Shown: positions 60,304-64,000 of the stretch, piece after piece | How the letters are laid out: each line of letters begins with the position of its first letter | How positions within the stretch are numbered: the first letter of the stretch is position 1 | DNA from: Candidatus Dormiibacterota bacterium | GTDB taxonomy: Bacteria; Chloroflexota; Dormibacteria; Dormibacterales; Dormibacteraceae | Assembly: GCA_003139695.1 (NCBI GenBank) | Contig: PLJM01000018.1 | Location: 96,485-160,484, forward strand | Direction: 5' to 3' | DNA: 64,000 nucleotides | Translations under genes and position numbers: made by a program | Notes under the pieces: generated by a model | The model's database searches: none | Told to the model about the DNA's origin: nothing | What the model saw: the letters and a program-made list of their open reading frames with translations, nothing else

Positions 60304-61085
60304 GCGGACCCGAGCCAGCGGTGCCTCAGCGCAACCAGCACTCCGAGCGAGATCACGAGCAGCACGAGGCTCAGGATGTAGGAGGCCTCGTGATCTGTCC
60401 CCAGGAGCAGGTAAACCGCAAGCGGCATCGTCTGGGTCACTCCTGGAAAGTTGCCGGCGAAGGTGATGGTCGCACCGAACTCTCCGAGCGCGCGGGCCCA
60501 GCACAGCACGGCGCCCGCGAACAGCGATGGGCCAATGAGCGGGAGGGTGACTCGCGTGAACACCGTCCAGCGTTTCGCGCCCAGCGTGCGGGCGGCCTCT
60601 TCATAGCGCCGGTCCATCGAGCGCAGGCCCGCCTCGACGGTGATGATGAGGAAGGGCATCGCCACAAAGGTCTCCGCCATCACAACGCCCGCGGTCGTGA
60701 ACGGGAGGGTAATGCCAAATGTGGAATCGAGCCAGGAACCCACCAGCCCCCGCCTGCCAAAGGCAAGCAGCAGCGCGATCCCGCCCACGACAGGGGGCAG
60801 AACCATGGGGAGCGTGGTCAGCGCGCGGAGCAGATTGCGACCGCGAAACTCCACCCTGGCGAAGACCCACGCCAGCGGCACCCCAAAAACGAGTGCGATC
60901 ACCGTCGCCGACAGCGAAGCGACGAGCGACAGCTTGAGGGCCTCAACCGTGTCGGGCGCAGTGAGGGCTTTGATCGCGTCGCCCCAGGGAGACCGGACGA
61001 TCAGACCGAGCAGAGGCAGGATGAAAAAGGCCGCCCCGCTCGCCGCCAGGATCCCGACAGCGATCGGGACGCGTTCGCGTCTCAC
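60300..61085 (-). CDS. modB: Molybdate ABC transporter permease
   Basis: 261 residues, five or six helices. The EAA motif coupling to ModC is EEAARTLGAKRWTVFTRVTL, with ALGEFGATITFAG typical of ModB. GTG at 61085 lies 7 nt after the modA stop and puts only a few basic residues before helix 1. Confidence 0.95.
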   Translation of the reverse strand: MRRERVPIAVGILAASGAAFFILPLLGLIVRSPWGDAIKALTAPDTVEALKLSLVASLSATVIALVFGVPLAWVFARVEFRGRNLLRALTTLPMVLPPVVGGIALLLAFGRRGLVGSWLDSTFGITLPFTTAGVVMAETFVAMPFLIITVEAGLRSMDRRYEEAARTLGAKRWTVFTRVTLPLIGPSLFAGAVLCWARALGEFGATITFAGNFPGVTQTMPLAVYLLLGTDHEASYILSLVLLVISLGVLVALRHRWLGSA

Positions 61086-61092
61086 GGGAGGC

Positions 61093-61857
61093 TCAGGAGG
61101 CCGGCAGGAAGCCGAACGACTGCAGCATCGCCTGGCCATCCGCGGACAAAACGTAGGCGATGAAGGTGTCGGCGACGTCCAGGTTTGGGGTCCCCTTGAT
61201 CGCGACGATGGGGTAGGTGGCGATCACATTGACCGAGTCCGGGATCGGGACGCCGGCCACCGTGCTGCCCGCGGCCTTGACGTCGGTGACGTAGACAATG
61301 CCCGCATCCGCCTCGCCCAGCTCGATCTTGCTGACCACCGACTTCACATCTGTCTCCAGGCTCTTCGGAGTCACCTTCACACCTGCCGAGGCCAAGCTCT
61401 GAAGGGCGTACTTGCCGGCCGGAACCGTAGCCGCCTCGGTGATGTAAATGACGCCCGGTTTGGCAAGGTCGGCCAGGCCGGTGATGTGCTTGGGATTGCC
61501 GGCGCCGACCACGATCTCGAGCTTGTTGTGCGCGAACACCTGAGAGTTTGCCGACGTAAAGCCATCGGCCTTGAGCTTGTCCATGTTCGTCGTGTCCGCG
61601 GAGGCGAAGACGTCAGCCGCCGCACCCTGCTCGATCTGCGTCACCAGCGTGGGCGTGCCCGCGAAGTTGAACTGCACTGTGATCCCCGGGTGAGCCGTTT
61701 GGAAGGCGGAGCCCAGAGCTTTGAAAGAGTCCGTCAGCGAAGCTGCCGCAAATACCGACGCGTAATCGCTGAGATTTGAGCCTTGAATGGTCCCGCCGCT
61801 CCCACAGGCAGCTAGAAACGCCGGCGACACCAACAAAGACAAGACACGAAGACGCAT
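61093..61857 (-). CDS. modA: Molybdate-binding lipoprotein
   Basis: 254 residues. Signal peptide with lipobox LAAC; the oxyanion pocket is built from FAAASLTDSF and GTPTLVTQIEQGAAADVFASAD, as in ModA/WtpA-like receptors; DAGIVYVTDV is the family signature. Serves the ModB-ModC channel. Starts 13 nt downstream of the regulator's stop. Confidence 0.95.
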   Translation of the reverse strand: MRLRVLSLLVSPAFLAACGSGGTIQGSNLSDYASVFAAASLTDSFKALGSAFQTAHPGITVQFNFAGTPTLVTQIEQGAAADVFASADTTNMDKLKADGFTSANSQVFAHNKLEIVVGAGNPKHITGLADLAKPGVIYITEAATVPAGKYALQSLASAGVKVTPKSLETDVKSVVSKIELGEADAGIVYVTDVKAAGSTVAGVPIPDSVNVIATYPIVAIKGTPNLDVADTFIAYVLSADGQAMLQSFGFLPAS

Positions 61858-61870
61858 CCGACCCCCTTCC

Positions 61871-62269
61871 CTAGCTACGTGGTAGCTCGATCACGACGTT
61901 GGTTGCCTTCACCGAGGCGACGGCCACCACGCCCGGCTTCAACCCGAGCTCGTCGACCGACTCGCGGGTGATGAGCGACACGATGCGATACGGGCCCGCC
62001 TGGATCTCGACCTGGGCTGCAACCGCGTCTTTGATCACCCGCGTGACGATCCCGGAGAACTTATTCCGTGCGGACTCGGTGACGACAGGAGGCAAATCGG
62101 CACGCGGCTGGGCGGCCATGTAGGCAGCAAGCGCGGCTCCGTCGATCTGGCGCTGCCCGCCGGCCGAACGGACGGTTTTGATCTGGCCGCCATCCACCAA
62201 CCGCCTCACGGTGTCCGGGCTCACGCGCAACAGTTCGGCCGCTTGTCCGATCCGCAGACGATTCGCCAC
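61871..62269 (-). CDS. HTH-TOBE molybdate-responsive regulator
   Basis: 132 residues combining an excisionase/MerR-like helix-turn-helix at about 1-50 (RIGQAAELLRVSPDTVRRLV) with a TOBE domain at about 65-130 (SARNKFSGIVTRVIKDAVAA). This single-TOBE layout is a common alternative to ModE. It is first in the operon regulator-modA-modB-modC-mop and likely represses it when molybdate is bound. The GTG start follows TATGGT by six nt; an inverted repeat reaches into that -10. Confidence 0.88.
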   Translation of the reverse strand: MANRLRIGQAAELLRVSPDTVRRLVDGGQIKTVRSAGGQRQIDGAALAAYMAAQPRADLPPVVTESARNKFSGIVTRVIKDAVAAQVEIQAGPYRIVSLITRESVDELGLKPGVVAVASVKATNVVIELPRS

Positions 62270-62275
62270 GCTCCA

Positions 62276-62352
62276 ACCATAGCAAATACACATTTTTTAG
62301 GTGTTTAAGAGTGCTAAAGCGGGACATAGTGGTGCTTTCCTGCTATTTGCTA
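62276..62352. promoter_or_regulatory. Divergent promoter region with TAGCAAATA/TATTTGCTA half sites
   Basis: TAGCAAATA (62280-62288) and its exact reverse complement TATTTGCTA (62344-62352) lie 64 bp apart, about six helical turns. The first abuts the regulator's -10 (TATGGT, 62276-62281, minus strand) and the second lies 42 nt before the CoA-transferase GTG. Looping by a dimeric repressor, probably the HTH-TOBE protein, is the simple reading. Confidence 0.55.
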
Positions 62353-62393
62353 GATACGTCAGCCTGATTCGCCGACAACGCTACCCTCTTGGC

Positions 62394-63530
62394 GTGAGCG
62401 CTCTGACCGGAATCCGCGTGCTGGACTTCACCCGTGTGGTCTCGGGCCCGTACTGCACCCAGCTGCTGTCAGACCTCGGGGCCGAGGTCGTCAAGATCGA
62501 ACGGCCGGGTTCCGGCGACGACTCGCGAGCGTTCGGACCACCTTTCATCAAGGGCGAGAGCGTCTACTTCCTCTCGCTCAACCGTGGCAAGAAGAGCGTG
62601 GTGATCGACCTGGCCACAGAGCCAGGCCGAGAGGCGGCACGCCGCCTTGCCGCGGAGTCTGACGTGGTCATCGAGAACTTCAGGACTGGCTATATGGGCA
62701 GCGTTGGTTTGGACTACGAAACTCTCGCCTCCGACAACCCGCGTCTCGTCTATTGCTCGATGACCGCTTTTGGTGAGACGGGGCCCTATAAGGACCGCGC
62801 CGGATACGACGTCATGGTTTCAGCCCTCGGCGGAATGATGGGCCTCACCGGCATGCCTGACGGTCCGCCGGTCAAGACCGGAGTGGCGCTCCTGGACGTG
62901 GCCACAGGTCTTCATGCTGCAACCGCGATCTGCGCCGCGCTATACGAGCGAGAACGTTCGGGCAAGGGCCAGCGGATCGAGCTGTCGCTCCTGGGCGTGC
63001 AGCTGGCGACTCTCATCAACGCATCGTCGGTCTACCTTGTCGCCGGAGAGGTGATGGGCCATCAGGGCAACGCCCACGTCGCGATAGTTCCATACCGCGC
63101 CTTTCGTGCCGCAGACGGCTACGTCGTCGTGGGCGCAGCGAACGACTCGATGTTCACGCGCCTTTGTGCAGCGTTGGAGGCGCCCGATCTTGCAGACGAC
63201 CGGCGGTACACCACCAACGCCGATCGCGTCGCACATAGCGACGACCTCGAAGCCGCGATCGGTGAACGCTTGGCGACAGCGACGGTGACCGAGTGGGTTG
63301 ACAGGATCAGCGCTGCCGGAGCCGCCGTCGCGCCGGTGAATACCATCAGCGAGGTCTTCGAAGACCCCCAGGTTGTTGCCTCAGGCCAGGTCCTTCCGTT
63401 CGAGCACACGACTCTCGGCGAAATACGCCTTGTCGGCTCGCCGATTCATATGAGCAGGACGCCCGTCAGGCACAAGGGCGCGCCGCCGACCCTTGGGGAG
63501 CACACCCAAGAGGTCTTGGGCAAGCTGTAG
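62394..63530 (+). CDS. CaiB/BaiF family III CoA-transferase
   Basis: 378 residues. RVLDFTRVVSGPYCTQLLSDLGAEVVKIE, the GYDVMVSALGGMMGLTG region and DVATGLHAATAI belong to the interlocked family III CoA-transferases that swap CoA between carboxylic acids by way of an aspartyl thioester. Substrate (formyl, carnitine, succinyl-type) is not clear. GTG 62394 is six nt from TACCCT, consistent with a leaderless mRNA. Convergent with the cupin gene. Confidence 0.92.
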   Translation: MSALTGIRVLDFTRVVSGPYCTQLLSDLGAEVVKIERPGSGDDSRAFGPPFIKGESVYFLSLNRGKKSVVIDLATEPGREAARRLAAESDVVIENFRTGYMGSVGLDYETLASDNPRLVYCSMTAFGETGPYKDRAGYDVMVSALGGMMGLTGMPDGPPVKTGVALLDVATGLHAATAICAALYERERSGKGQRIELSLLGVQLATLINASSVYLVAGEVMGHQGNAHVAIVPYRAFRAADGYVVVGAANDSMFTRLCAALEAPDLADDRRYTTNADRVAHSDDLEAAIGERLATATVTEWVDRISAAGAAVAPVNTISEVFEDPQVVASGQVLPFEHTTLGEIRLVGSPIHMSRTPVRHKGAPPTLGEHTQEVLGKL

Positions 63531-63540
63531 CAGGCGGGGT

Positions 63541-63936
63541 TTAAGGTTCGAGTGAGTGGAGGTTCTCGACGATCGCCTCTTGCGATGAGCGTGCGACGAT
63601 GACCACCGCCTCTTCTTCGCCGAGCTCGTTTGACTCGATGTGGGGCACGAAAGGAGGCACGTAAACGTAGTCGCCCGGTTTGGTCTCGAGCCGTTCCTCA
63701 ACCCCGTCCGTCATGAAAATGAACACCGGCTTGCCCGACAGCACATAGATGCTGGTTTCATTCTCGCCATGGTGGTGCGCGCCCGACACCGTCCCCGGCG
63801 CCATATGCGACTCCCCCATCCAGATCTTGCTGGCTCCCACCGTTGACGCGGACACGCCCGCGCGCCGGACCATGCCAGAGGTTTGCAAGGTGTCGGGGGT
63901 GGCGTATTCAGGGGTGACTTTTCGCAGCTTGCTCAT
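63541..63936 (-). CDS. Cupin-domain protein
   Basis: 131 residues forming one cupin barrel. Metal-binding motif 1 is GAHHHGENETSIYVLSG with Glu and three His; motif 2 is PGDYVYVPPFVPHIESN. A substrate cannot be named. ATG 63936 is preceded by CAGAAT and six nt (leaderless pattern). The remaining 64 bp to the right edge hold nothing recognisable. Confidence 0.88.
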   Translation of the reverse strand: MSKLRKVTPEYATPDTLQTSGMVRRAGVSASTVGASKIWMGESHMAPGTVSGAHHHGENETSIYVLSGKPVFIFMTDGVEERLETKPGDYVYVPPFVPHIESNELGEEEAVVIVARSSQEAIVENLHSLEP

Positions 63937-64000
63937 GCGTCAATTCTGGAGCAGTCTGGACGCAATGGCCACCCGGCCTGCCGATCGCGAAATGCGATCG

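Overview
The window is GC-rich, densely packed bacterial chromosome with no gene-free stretch longer than about 300 bases once the genes below are placed. Several signs point to an uncultured Terrabacteria lineage near Chloroflexota or Dormibacterota rather than a model phylum. They are a cytochrome b6-type quinol oxidoreductase with a heme-ci cysteine, a NuoF-like/[3Fe-4S] ferredoxin/ferric-reductase redox cluster of the kind common in Actinobacteria, frequent GTG and TTG starts, many apparently leaderless promoters, and no LPS or outer-membrane genes. The taxonomic call is inference; no rRNA is present.

Layout. 2-1001: end of a branched-chain amino acid ABC transporter (livG, livF). 1179-12561: a long minus-strand run that mixes envelope sugar genes (GT4, ugd, UDP-xylose synthase-like, manC, phosphomannomutase, cupin isomerase) with the S-adenosylmethionine cycle (metK, ahcY, apt) and a patatin lipase. 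12751-19403: more surface polysaccharide genes (nucleotide-sugar dehydrogenase, epimerase, GT2, dTDP-sugar rfbB/C/A). 19537-23788: dinB, an exonuclease, a polysaccharide flippase, trpS. 23819-25736: Rieske, cytochrome b6 and subunit IV. 25741-28367: CESA-like glycosyltransferase, TPR protein, thioredoxin. 28560-32187: nitrogen module glnB-amtB divergent from glnA. 32444-39444: GAF/PucR regulator, cysteine desulfurase-like protein, a fused FtsE-FtsX and its M23 endopeptidase. A tRNA-Arg follows.

39756-46123 is the most distinctive block. It encodes a small secreted-tail membrane protein, a ferric-reductase-like heme protein, a NuoF-like flavin/Fe-S protein, a [3Fe-4S] ferredoxin, ApbE, a two-component system and three more small membrane proteins. 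Two of the small proteins are divergent paralogues ending in VSGGS. A 17-bp sequence is repeated exactly in front of the operon and in front of the regulator, and a related set of 11-bp-spaced repeats precedes the second paralogue. I read this as a membrane electron-transfer system run by its own two-component regulator.

46352-58967 holds MMPL transport, stress and miscellaneous enzymes, a broken MFS gene, a copper-type CsoR with a permease-YHS fusion, and a frameshifted LOR-family gene. 58999-62269 is a molybdate operon (HTH-TOBE regulator, modA, modB, modC, Mop). The window ends with a CoA-transferase and a cupin.

Running through everything is a dispersed structured repeat of about 165 bp (seven full copies, one half copy). 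Its terminal hairpin shows compensatory base changes, and it usually abuts the 3' end of a gene; in two cases it supplies the stop codon.
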